5,604 nucleotides of DNA, taken from an uncultured Akkermansia sp. (GTDB lineage Bacteria > Verrucomicrobiota > Verrucomicrobiia > Verrucomicrobiales > Akkermansiaceae). Below the pieces are notes generated by a model, which saw only the letters and a program-made list of their open reading frames with translations, was not told the DNA's origin and made no database searches. Made by a program: the position numbers and the translations under genes. The stretch covers positions 1-5,604 of the forward strand of contig CAJGCY010000158.1 of the NCBI GenBank assembly GCA_904501955.1, in the 5' to 3' direction. Positions 1 through 5,511 of the stretch are shown piece by piece (the stretch's first letter is position 1; each line of letters begins with the position of its first letter).

Positions 1-987
1 CACAAAATACGTGGGCAAGCGGAGGGAGGCGATATGAGCTAAGTGGGTGGTGTTGGAGCTGTTGTAACCGCCGATGATGAACATGGCATCCAGCGGCTGC
101 TCCAGCAGCTCGAAAAGGGCATTTTGGCGGTCTTGCGTGGCTCCGCAAATGGTGTCGAACACGTGGAAGAGGGCATCCGAGCCATCGCGCAGCTGCACGG
201 CGGCACGCAGCATCTGCTGAATGTGGGCGGTCTCGCTCTTGAGCATGGTGGTTTGGTTCGCCATGCCGATTTCTCGCAGGTGGAGGTCCGGGTCGAACCC
301 GGGGGAGCAGCTATCCGCAAAATGGGCCATAAACTCCGCGCGGTCACCCTTACCGAGGATGTAGTTGGCCAGCATGGCGGCGTCATTCTCCGAGAAGATG
401 ATGATGTAGTTGCCCAAGCCATCCTCACCGAGACTCTGGGAGGCGGTGGCCATGCTTTCCTCATGGCGGGCTTTGCCGTGAATCACGCTGGTGATGCCGC
501 GCTGGGCATAGGAGCGCACGCGGGTCCACACCTTCATCACATTGCCGCAGGTGGAATCCACCAACTGCACACCGCGGTTCTCCAGGCGGCGGCGCAGCTC
601 CACCGGCACACCGAAAGCGGGGATAATCACCACATCCTCCTCCGTCAGGGCATCATACGCAGGGTCATCCGAACGGAAAGGGAGGTGCAGCAAGCCCATG
701 GCATCCAAGCGGGCATTGACCGTCGGGTTATGGATAATCTCACCGATGAGCCAAATGCGTTTCCCCGCGAACATGTGGCAAGTAGCATAGGCAATCTCGA
801 TGGCGCGGCGCACCCCATCACAAAAGCCGAAGGAAGACGCGAGATGCACCTCCATATTCTCCGCCTGCAGCACATTGCCCTGCGTGCGGATGGAATCTAC
901 CAAGCTGCTGTAGTAGCGATTCACCTGCGGGCGAATGGCCTCTAACACGTCTTTACGGCGAACATTAATGGGTTTGCGGACTTGCAT
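1..987 (-). CDS. ispH: 4-hydroxy-3-methylbut-2-enyl diphosphate reductase, plant/cyanobacterial-like type (3' end outside window)
   Basis: This cytosolic iron-sulfur enzyme makes IPP and DMAPP from HMBPP in the last MEP-pathway step. The window shows 329 residues; long-type homologues run to about 400, so roughly 70 C-terminal residues are missing. The three cluster cysteines are present: C56 in FGFCDGV, C147 in DSTCG and C281 in DTICGATQDRQ. By comparison with the E. coli enzyme, H86 (IHN) matches H41, H175 and E177 (RHEES) match H124 and E126, NQTTMLK at 244-250 holds the active-site threonine, and NSSNT at 309-313 is the substrate-binding SxN loop. The position of E. coli H74 is Phe (PAFG, F125), as in plant and cyanobacterial enzymes. 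About 45 residues precede the usual bacterial N-terminus, also as in that type. The ATG at 987 is the first in frame and lies just downstream of a good promoter. Identification is firm; the exact start is likely. Confidence 0.97.
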   Translation of the reverse strand, partial: MQVRKPINVRRKDVLEAIRPQVNRYYSSLVDSIRTQGNVLQAENMEVHLASSFGFCDGVRRAIEIAYATCHMFAGKRIWLIGEIIHNPTVNARLDAMGLLHLPFRSDDPAYDALTEEDVVIIPAFGVPVELRRRLENRGVQLVDSTCGNVMKVWTRVRSYAQRGITSVIHGKARHEESMATASQSLGEDGLGNYIIIFSENDAAMLANYILGKGDRAEFMAHFADSCSPGFDPDLHLREIGMANQTTMLKSETAHIQQMLRAAVQLRDGSDALFHVFDTICGATQDRQNALFELLEQPLDAMFIIGGYNSSNTTHLAHIASLRLPTYFV

Positions 988-1022
988 GCCCCCATTGTGC
1001 AGGTATATGCCCCCGGTGTCAA
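988..1022 (-). promoter_or_regulatory. sigma70-like promoter of ispH, predicted leaderless
   Basis: Read on the minus strand, a perfect -35 box TTGACA (1017-1022) is followed by exactly 17 bases and a -10 box CACAAT (994-999, four of six consensus bases). Six bases, GGGGGC, separate the -10 box from the ATG, so the expected transcription start is the A of the start codon (987). No 5' UTR or usable Shine-Dalgarno sequence would then exist. The boxes are seen directly; the leaderless transcript is inferred. Confidence 0.6.
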
Positions 1023-1047
1023 GGCAAATTGATGAGCACCGTGCGTT

Positions 1048-1072
1048 ATATGAGGAAACGCCCCATTCATAT
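1048..1072. promoter_or_regulatory. inverted repeat, candidate operator in the divergent control region
   Basis: ATATGA (1048-1053) and TCATAT (1067-1072) form a perfect 6-base inverted repeat with a 13-base spacer, lying between the two divergent promoters. The arms plus spacer span 25 bases, a size compatible with a dimeric repressor site. Nothing shows which protein binds it; the TetR-family protein encoded at 3826-4440 is only one possibility. Repeats of this size also occur by chance. Confidence 0.25.
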
Positions 1073-1161
1073 CCCCTTCGACATTCTCTCGGTAGGCTGA
1101 TGCGAATTCCGCCCTGAGAAACGGCGGGATGAACATACGGCGTTTATGCTTTCGCTGTCAT

Positions 1162-1199
1162 ATTTAACGCTTGATTTAACAGCTAAGGAGTAGTACAAT
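1162..1199 (+). promoter_or_regulatory. promoter of the 1206-4440 gene cluster, with a direct repeat over the -35 box
   Basis: A -35 box TTGATT (1171-1176, four of six) and a -10 box TACAAT (1194-1199, five of six) are separated by exactly 17 bases. The -10 box ends six bases before the ATG at 1206, so the predicted transcription start is that A, the same geometry as at the opposing ispH promoter. ATTTAAC occurs twice (1162-1168 and 1174-1180) at a 12-base period over the -35 region, which could be an activator or repressor site. A longer transcript starting further upstream is not excluded, because an SD-like sequence lies at 1184-1190. Confidence 0.5.
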
Positions 1200-1209
1200 G
1201 CATGCATGA
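1184..1209 (+). promoter_or_regulatory. SD-like sequence and three-codon mini-ORF overlapping the start of the exported-protein gene
   Basis: TAAGGAG (1184-1190) is the only strong Shine-Dalgarno-like sequence seen before a gene in this window. It is 7 bases from an ATG at 1198 and 15 bases from the true start at 1206. The ATG at 1198 opens only ATG CAT GCA TGA, whose stop overlaps the start at 1206 as ATGA. A third ATG at 1202 is in the remaining frame. If a leadered mRNA exists, ribosomes would load on the mini-ORF and could re-initiate at 1206. Confidence 0.4.
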
Positions 1210-1724
1210 AAAAGCAACTCATCCTTGCTATGGCCATTTTCGCCGGGGCTGCGGTGCAGCCGATCGCCTATGCACAGAGCCCGGACATCTCCCACGAAGA
1301 CCGCGACGTGGTGCGCGTGATGCGCCACCCGGACGGCTCGCGCTCCGTATACAAACGCCAGGCCAACTGGCGCGGCATGCGCTGCGCTACGTACTCCGCC
1401 AGTGGTAAGTTGGCTGCCATCAACGATTACCAGGAGGGCAAGTACGGCCAGCTGGTGGGCTGCACCATTTATGACAGCCAGCGCCAGCCCATCTACAAGG
1501 TGGCGTACGGCTATGACCGCCAAGCCCGCTTGGTGGAGGAGCGCATGTACTCCGTGATTACCAAGAAGCTCGTGCAGCGAGTCATTTACCGCTACGATGC
1601 GAACGGCGAGCGCACGAAACCGCTCATCGTCTCCCTGAATGACGGCACCACCACCATCGGGCCGACCATGAATGCAGATGTGGAGAACGCCCACCGCACC
1701 CTGCCCCGCAACCAAGGTAAATAA
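1206..1724 (+). CDS. small exported protein of unknown function with YD-like beta repeats
   Basis: The product is 172 residues. Residues 1-23 form a typical Sec signal peptide: a KK n-region, a hydrophobic core at 5-16, and an AYA cleavage motif before Q24. The mature part of about 149 residues is likely periplasmic or secreted. It contains short Tyr/Asp/Gly-rich strand-turn units (YSASGKL at 63-69, IYDSQRQP at 88-95, YGYDRQARL at 101-109, YRYDANGER at 128-136), which resemble the YD units of Rhs-type or other beta-rich envelope proteins. They are too few to call a family. C60 and C86 could form a disulfide. The start at 1206 is chosen because it alone gives the signal peptide; ATGs at 1198 and 1202 are in other frames. 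I do not recognise the protein. It is probably the first gene of the cluster and ends 25 bases before the next start. Confidence 0.85.
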   Translation: MKKQLILAMAIFAGAAVQPIAYAQSPDISHEDRDVVRVMRHPDGSRSVYKRQANWRGMRCATYSASGKLAAINDYQEGKYGQLVGCTIYDSQRQPIYKVAYGYDRQARLVEERMYSVITKKLVQRVIYRYDANGERTKPLIVSLNDGTTTIGPTMNADVENAHRTLPRNQGK

Positions 1725-1749
1725 CGCCCCACCAACCCACACACGTACT

Positions 1750-2043
1750 ATGGAAACTTTCTCTTGGCAAGACCGCGATGAGGACGGTAACAAGGTAATT
1801 TATGAGGCCAGCCACTTCGGTGGCTGGTGGCAGCTGATGTGCACCCCCAAGGTGGGGCGCGCCATGAAGGATGAGGTGCAGCCCATGCCCGCCGAGTTCA
1901 CGGAAGAGCATTGGCAGACCCTGCGTGACCTGCTGTGGCGCAAGTACCAACGCCGCCGTGTCTCTTGGGATTTGATTGCCCACATTGACGACATCTTGGC
2001 CGGCAAGGCCACCAACGAACGCCGTGACCAGCGCAAAAAATGA
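1750..2043 (+). CDS. 97-residue protein of unknown function, coupled to mazG
   Basis: This small, charged, presumably cytosolic protein has no signal peptide or membrane segment. The N-terminal half (about 5-35) is Trp- and Gly-rich with a probable beta character (HFGGWWQL near 25-32). The C-terminal half looks helical (EEHWQTLRDLLWRKYQRRR, about 53-71) and ends in a Lys/Arg-rich tail. I do not recognise the family. The ATG at 1750 begins METFSW and lies 25 bases after the previous stop; the in-frame sequence upstream, back to 1672, overlaps the preceding gene and looks like shadow. No Shine-Dalgarno sequence precedes it, since the upstream bases are mostly C and A. Its TGA overlaps the mazG ATG (ATGA), so translation of the two is likely coupled. 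An A6 run precedes the stop. The tight linkage to mazG suggests, without proving, a linked role or simply shared expression. Confidence 0.8.
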   Translation: METFSWQDRDEDGNKVIYEASHFGGWWQLMCTPKVGRAMKDEVQPMPAEFTEEHWQTLRDLLWRKYQRRRVSWDLIAHIDDILAGKATNERRDQRKK

Positions 2044-2864
2044 CGGACGAAGAAATGATTAACTGCCGCGAATCCGGCAGACAACTGGAGCGCGCCATCG
2101 CCATCATGCGCAGGCTGCGGCAGCCCAGCGGTTGCCCGTGGGATGCGGAGCAGACGCACGAGAGCATCATCCCCAACTTGATTGAGGAGGCCTACGAGTG
2201 CATTGACGCCATCCGCGCGAATGACCGCCCGCACATGCGCGAGGAGCTGGGCGACATGCTGCTGCAGGTGCTCTTTCATGCCGAAATAGCGAGCGAGGCG
2301 CAGCAGGATGCCTTCGACATCAACGACATTGCACGCGAGCTGAGCGACAAGCTGGTGCGCCGTCACCCGCACGTGTTCGGCAACAGCGTGGTGAATGACT
2401 CCGACGGCGTGCTCAGCCAGTGGGATGCCATCAAACGCAAGGAGCAGAGCATCGAAGACAAGCCTTACCTCAAAAACTGCGGCAAGGGGCTCCCCGCCCT
2501 GCTGCGCGCCTACAAAATCACCAAAAAGGTGGCCAAGGTCGGTTTTGACTGGCCGGACCACGCCGGCGTGGTGGAGAAAATACGCGAGGAGACGGACGAG
2601 GTAGCAGCCACCCTGCCCTTGGAGGATAGTGACCCGCACGTGGAGGAGGAGCTGGGCGACCTGCTCTTCGTCACCGTGAACCTGTGCCGTCGCCGTGGCA
2701 TAGACCCGGAGATTGCGCTGGATGCCGCGAACCGCAAGTTCGAGCGCCGCTTTAACTCATTGGAAAAGCAACTGAAAGCCCAAGGTCTCAGCTTGGCGGA
2801 TGCCACTGCTGAGCAAATGGAAGAGGCTTGGCAGCAAGCCAAGCGCGAAGAACACCAACACTGA
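2040..2864 (+). CDS. mazG: nucleoside triphosphate pyrophosphohydrolase MazG
   Basis: MazG hydrolyses NTPs and dNTPs to NMPs and pyrophosphate, clearing aberrant nucleotides; in E. coli it also affects ppGpp levels during starvation. At 274 residues it matches the full-length two-domain form (E. coli, 263). The N-terminal domain shows CPWD (32-35), E49, E50 and E53 in LIEEAYE, and E69 and D72 in EELGD, the Mg-binding EExxE...ExxD pattern, then RRHPHVFG (107-114). The C-terminal domain repeats it with GFDWPD (168-173), E183, E184 and E187 in REETDE, and E204 and D207 in EELGDLLF, then NRKFERRF (231-238). Both metal sites therefore look intact. The start overlaps the preceding stop as ATGA and has no Shine-Dalgarno sequence, so coupling is likely. 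No mazEF toxin-antitoxin genes are nearby, unlike in E. coli. A tail of about 35 residues after 239 is poorly conserved. Confidence 0.97.
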   Translation: MTDEEMINCRESGRQLERAIAIMRRLRQPSGCPWDAEQTHESIIPNLIEEAYECIDAIRANDRPHMREELGDMLLQVLFHAEIASEAQQDAFDINDIARELSDKLVRRHPHVFGNSVVNDSDGVLSQWDAIKRKEQSIEDKPYLKNCGKGLPALLRAYKITKKVAKVGFDWPDHAGVVEKIREETDEVAATLPLEDSDPHVEEELGDLLFVTVNLCRRRGIDPEIALDAANRKFERRFNSLEKQLKAQGLSLADATAEQMEEAWQQAKREEHQH

Positions 2865-2873
2865 TTTTTGACC

Positions 2874-3818
2874 ATGAAAGCACCCCTCCGCCGTTTTTGC
2901 AGCATAACATTGATAGCGGGAGCCATGCTGCTGCTCAGCGACTGCTCGCAACGCACCACCACGAGTGAAACGCCCGCTAAAAACACCCCGGCCGGAGCAG
3001 GCTTCATGAACAATCCTCTGCTGCCCGGTGCGAATAACCCGAACGCCATCAACATGAGCGTAACCTCCGAAGCCGACCTCCGCAAAGTGGAAGGCAGCAC
3101 GGATGAGGACGACATCATTTGGACGGACCCGGACAACCCCGATGCGGAAAATGCAGAGCTGGACGCCGCCTTCGAAAATCGACGCCAGGGCAATGGCTGG
3201 CTGACGGACTACGGCCAAGCCCTCAAGCTGAGTCGCCGCCAGGGCAAACCGCTCATCATCTGGTTCCATGACTCCGTTACCAGCCCGAAGAGTAAGACCT
3301 TGGGCAAGGATTTGCTGGAGACGGATTCCTTTGACGCCCAATGCAAAGACCGCACCATACGCTTCAAGCTCGACTCCGGTGTTGCCATTGATGAAACCGG
3401 CAGGCGCAACAGCCGCTACAGCCTGAGCGCCATCAACCGCTTGGCCCGCAAATACGGCATCGACCGCCGCCCCGGTGTGGTTGTCATCTGCCCGCACAGT
3501 GGCAAAGTGACGGCTCGCATCAACGGCATGGATGGCTTTGTGCATGACATCCACCAAGAACTGCTCACCGGCATTCAAACGGCGGAGGCCAGCTATGAGG
3601 CGCACAAGAAAAAACTCATCGCTCAAGGCTTCCGCACGTGGACGGAGCGCACCGGTAAATCCACCCTCTTTGCCAAACTGATGCGCTTTGATGAGAAAAA
3701 CAACTTCGTTTACCTCAAAGACCCCGGTGGCAAGATTTCCAAGACGCGATTGGAGCGCTTCTGTAAGGCGGACATCGCTTATCTGGACGAGCACGCCCGC
3801 AAAAAGAGCACGCGCTGA
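2874..3818 (+). CDS. predicted lipoprotein with a cysteine-less thioredoxin-like domain and a C-terminal SHD1-like domain
   Basis: The product is 314 residues. The N-terminus has R6 and R7, a hydrophobic core at 10-21, then LLLSDC with C24 as probable lipidated cysteine; Asp at -1 is unusual for a lipobox, so plain Sec cleavage or anchoring is possible. A low-complexity Thr/Pro/Asn/Asp-rich linker follows (25-95). Residues about 109-235 look thioredoxin-like: ALKLSRRQGKPLIIWFHDS (116-134) ends where the CxxC should be, but DSVTSPKS has no cysteine, and YGIDRRPGVVVICP (194-207) has the expected cis-Pro (P200) followed by a strand. The fold may thus be redox-inactive. Residues 252-307 (GFRTWTERTGK ... 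FVYLKDPGGK ... RLERFCKADIAYLDEH) match the SHD1 pattern common in PVC envelope proteins. ATG 2874 is preferred over TTG 2868, nine bases after mazG. The specific function is unknown. Confidence 0.85.
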   Translation: MKAPLRRFCSITLIAGAMLLLSDCSQRTTTSETPAKNTPAGAGFMNNPLLPGANNPNAINMSVTSEADLRKVEGSTDEDDIIWTDPDNPDAENAELDAAFENRRQGNGWLTDYGQALKLSRRQGKPLIIWFHDSVTSPKSKTLGKDLLETDSFDAQCKDRTIRFKLDSGVAIDETGRRNSRYSLSAINRLARKYGIDRRPGVVVICPHSGKVTARINGMDGFVHDIHQELLTGIQTAEASYEAHKKKLIAQGFRTWTERTGKSTLFAKLMRFDEKNNFVYLKDPGGKISKTRLERFCKADIAYLDEHARKKSTR

Positions 3819-3825
3819 GTGAGTC

Positions 3826-4440
3826 ATGAGCAAATCCGACGATACCAAGGCGGGCATCATGCGCGCGGCCATCACCCAATTCACCCGCTTGGGGTATGAG
3901 GGTGCCAGCGTGCGCGATATTGCCAACGCCGCCGGGGTGAACATCGGCCTCATCCGCTACCACTTCGGCCACAAGGCGGATTTGTACCGCGACACCCTCG
4001 CCCACATCTCAGAGCAGTACAACAGCGTGTGCCTTGCGGCGCTCGAAAAAGCACGCGAGAGTGGCAGCGCGGAGGAAATCATCTACTCATGGCTGGCAGC
4101 CCCCCTCACGGATTGGGAGGATACCACCGTGGCCGACGGCGGTGAGGTGCTGTGCTTCCTGAACAAAATGGGCTATGAGGACCCGGAGCTGACCCGCGAG
4201 GTGTATGAATCTCACTACTCATACGCGCTGCAGGAGTGGCAGGAAGCCCTGCGCGCGCACTTCCCGACCATGGAGCGCGGTGACTGGCTGTGGTGTCTGA
4301 CCTGCCTGCGTGGCATGTACTTCAACATTGTGGCGCACAATGACTTCACGCTGTGGAGCTTGCCCGCCATTCAGGGCAAAGTGCCCGCCATTCGCCGCCT
4401 GGCGGCGGATGCCGTGGCATTGCTCCATACTTACGTATAA
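3826..4440 (+). CDS. TetR/AcrR-family transcriptional regulator
   Basis: The 204-residue length is typical of one-component TetR repressors, which bind operators as dimers and are released by a small ligand. The N-terminal DNA-binding domain is clear: AAITQFTRLGYEGASVRDIA (14-33), AAGVNIGLIRYHFGHKADLY (35-54), with the recognition helix around 38-47 and the family YHFGxKxxLY signature. The C-terminal ligand domain (about 60-204) is helical, rich in Trp and Tyr, and diverges from any subfamily I can name, so the ligand is unknown. It starts seven bases after the lipoprotein stop and is probably the last gene of the same transcript. A GAG-rich stretch just upstream is at best a weak ribosome site. 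No transporter or pump gene lies beside it. Autoregulation at the repeats in 1048-1180 is possible but only inferred. It ends three bases before a convergent gene. Confidence 0.93.
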   Translation: MSKSDDTKAGIMRAAITQFTRLGYEGASVRDIANAAGVNIGLIRYHFGHKADLYRDTLAHISEQYNSVCLAALEKARESGSAEEIIYSWLAAPLTDWEDTTVADGGEVLCFLNKMGYEDPELTREVYESHYSYALQEWQEALRAHFPTMERGDWLWCLTCLRGMYFNIVAHNDFTLWSLPAIQGKVPAIRRLAADAVALLHTYV

Positions 4441-4443
4441 ACC

Positions 4444-5397
4444 TCAGCCCTGCGGGAGGCGGGCATGGAGGGCATCCCAGCGTTCTTTTGCGATCAAAAT
4501 CTGCTCGCGGGTGACGGACTTGGAGAGCTCCCAAGTAAGGGGCATGGATTGGGTGAAATAGCGGGGCAAGAGGGTATCAAAATCCACATCTCCGCCTTGG
4601 AAGGGGGCGCGGTGGTCGCGCTGGGGCCATTGCACATCGTTCACATGCGCGCCGTACATGTAGGGGCTGAGCTTGCGCAGGTAGGTGTCATGATTCAACA
4701 GCAACAAGTTGTGTTTGCGCTGAATGTGGCCGAAATCATGCCAATAACGCACATGCGGGCAGTCCGCAAACTCCGCCAGCAAATCCGGGAACTCTAACTC
4801 CCCCGGCACCTGCTCAAAATGGCTGCGACCCTCCACCCCGAGCACGAGGTTCAGCTCTTTTGCTTTATCCACCAAGGCGTAGAGGGCATCTTTGGCGCGT
4901 TGCAGGTAAAGCGGCGCAAGCTTGATGCGGCGGCGCACCAGCTCCCCCTTCACGCGGGCGTATTCTTCCGTACCCGCGAGGCCATGGCGCACCATGCGCT
5001 GCAGTGTATGCGTGGCTTTGTGCCCACGGAAGAGCTCCACCTCCCCCATGTGCAGCACCACATAGCTTGCCCCCAGCGCAGCGGCGGCGCGCAGGGTCTC
5101 CATGGTGAGGTTGAGGGCACGGGCGCGCTGCTCCGGCCGGTGGGAAGTGAAGCGGAAGGCATCCGGCGCATCACCCCGCACATCAATGGGAGCCGGAAAA
5201 AAGTTGTGCACGCCTGCCACGCGAATGCGTTTTTCTTCCACCGCCTGCATCAGCCCCGGCAGCATGGAGAGGGGCATGCCGTGAGAGGCTTCGATGTACT
5301 CAAAGCCCAGCTCGCGGATTTCATCGCACATGGGCCCGCCTTCCTTATGGCGGGAGCTATTCCAGCAGGTAGAAAAAACGTTCACGGAGCTAAGCAT
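4444..5397 (-). CDS. sugar phosphate isomerase/epimerase-like TIM-barrel protein
   Basis: The 317-residue product belongs to the xylose isomerase-like TIM barrels (AP endonuclease 2 superfamily), metal-dependent enzymes that isomerise or epimerise sugars and related polyols, or cut abasic DNA. Family signs in order: FSTCWNSSRH (8-17), ELGFEYIEASHG (29-40), VAGVHNFFPAP (60-70), YVVLHMGEVEL (112-122), GVEGRSHFE (187-195), RYWHDFGHIQ (217-226), GAHVNDVQW (249-257) and TWELSKS (288-294). Likely metal ligands are E189, D221, H251 and E290, so the site looks intact. The substrate cannot be told; the sequence fits the sugar-isomerase side better than DNA repair. The ATG at 5397 is favoured. A GTG four codons further in (5385) would give the family-like start MNVFSTCW, and a GTG at 5451 would add 18 unlike residues. 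The gene is separate from the cluster it converges on. Confidence 0.88.
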   Translation of the reverse strand: MLSSVNVFSTCWNSSRHKEGGPMCDEIRELGFEYIEASHGMPLSMLPGLMQAVEEKRIRVAGVHNFFPAPIDVRGDAPDAFRFTSHRPEQRARALNLTMETLRAAAALGASYVVLHMGEVELFRGHKATHTLQRMVRHGLAGTEEYARVKGELVRRRIKLAPLYLQRAKDALYALVDKAKELNLVLGVEGRSHFEQVPGELEFPDLLAEFADCPHVRYWHDFGHIQRKHNLLLLNHDTYLRKLSPYMYGAHVNDVQWPQRDHRAPFQGGDVDFDTLLPRYFTQSMPLTWELSKSVTREQILIAKERWDALHARLPQG

Positions 5398-5421
5398 ACC
5401 GCACCCGGCGCCACTGCGCAA
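5393..5421 (-). promoter_or_regulatory. weak candidate promoter of the isomerase-like gene
   Basis: On the minus strand, TTGCGC (5416-5421, three of six) is followed by 17 bases and TATGCT (5393-5398, four of six). The predicted transcription start at about 5385-5386 would coincide with the GTG at 5385, so this reading implies translation begins there rather than at the ATG at 5397. The -35 match is poor and the box overlaps the favoured start codon, so this is tentative. Confidence 0.2.
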
Positions 5422-5511
5422 GCGTTTTGTATGCCAGCGGCTACCAATCACGCATCATCCCGATAAATCGGAAGTTGAAGAATAGATTGCGAGCCGCAGG
5501 CGAGCGGAATT

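Noticed and set aside
43..945. A 300-codon plus-strand open frame opposite ispH
   Set aside because: It lies wholly antisense to a firmly identified ispH, its translation is His/Gly/Ala-rich without recognisable motifs, and it is a usual shadow of GC-rich codon use.
1102..1130. Stem CCGCC/GGCGG (1109-1113 and 1123-1127) as a terminator or riboswitch
   Set aside because: Only five pairs with a nine-base loop and no T-run on either strand; no known riboswitch pattern was recognised in 988-1205.
1202..1408. A plus-strand frame starting at the ATG at 1202
   Set aside because: It has no signal peptide or coding character and is in the wrong frame for the exported protein; its start is only part of the overlapping ATGC run.
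1800..2639. A 279-codon minus-strand open frame opposite mazG
   Set aside because: It is antisense to a complete MazG with both metal-binding motifs; the frame is a compositional shadow.
2040..2864. MazG as part of a mazEF-like toxin-antitoxin module
   Set aside because: No MazE- or MazF-like product is encoded nearby; the 97-residue neighbour shows no MazF or antitoxin features that I recognise.
2757..3953. A 398-codon minus-strand open frame opposite the lipoprotein gene
   Set aside because: It is longer than the opposing gene, but the plus strand shows a signal peptide, a thioredoxin-like segment and an SHD1-like domain, and the minus frame also runs into mazG and the TetR gene. Its translation has no recognisable motif.
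4819..5466. A 215-codon plus-strand open frame opposite the isomerase-like gene
   Set aside because: It is antisense to a gene with all expected TIM-barrel motifs and has no family features of its own.
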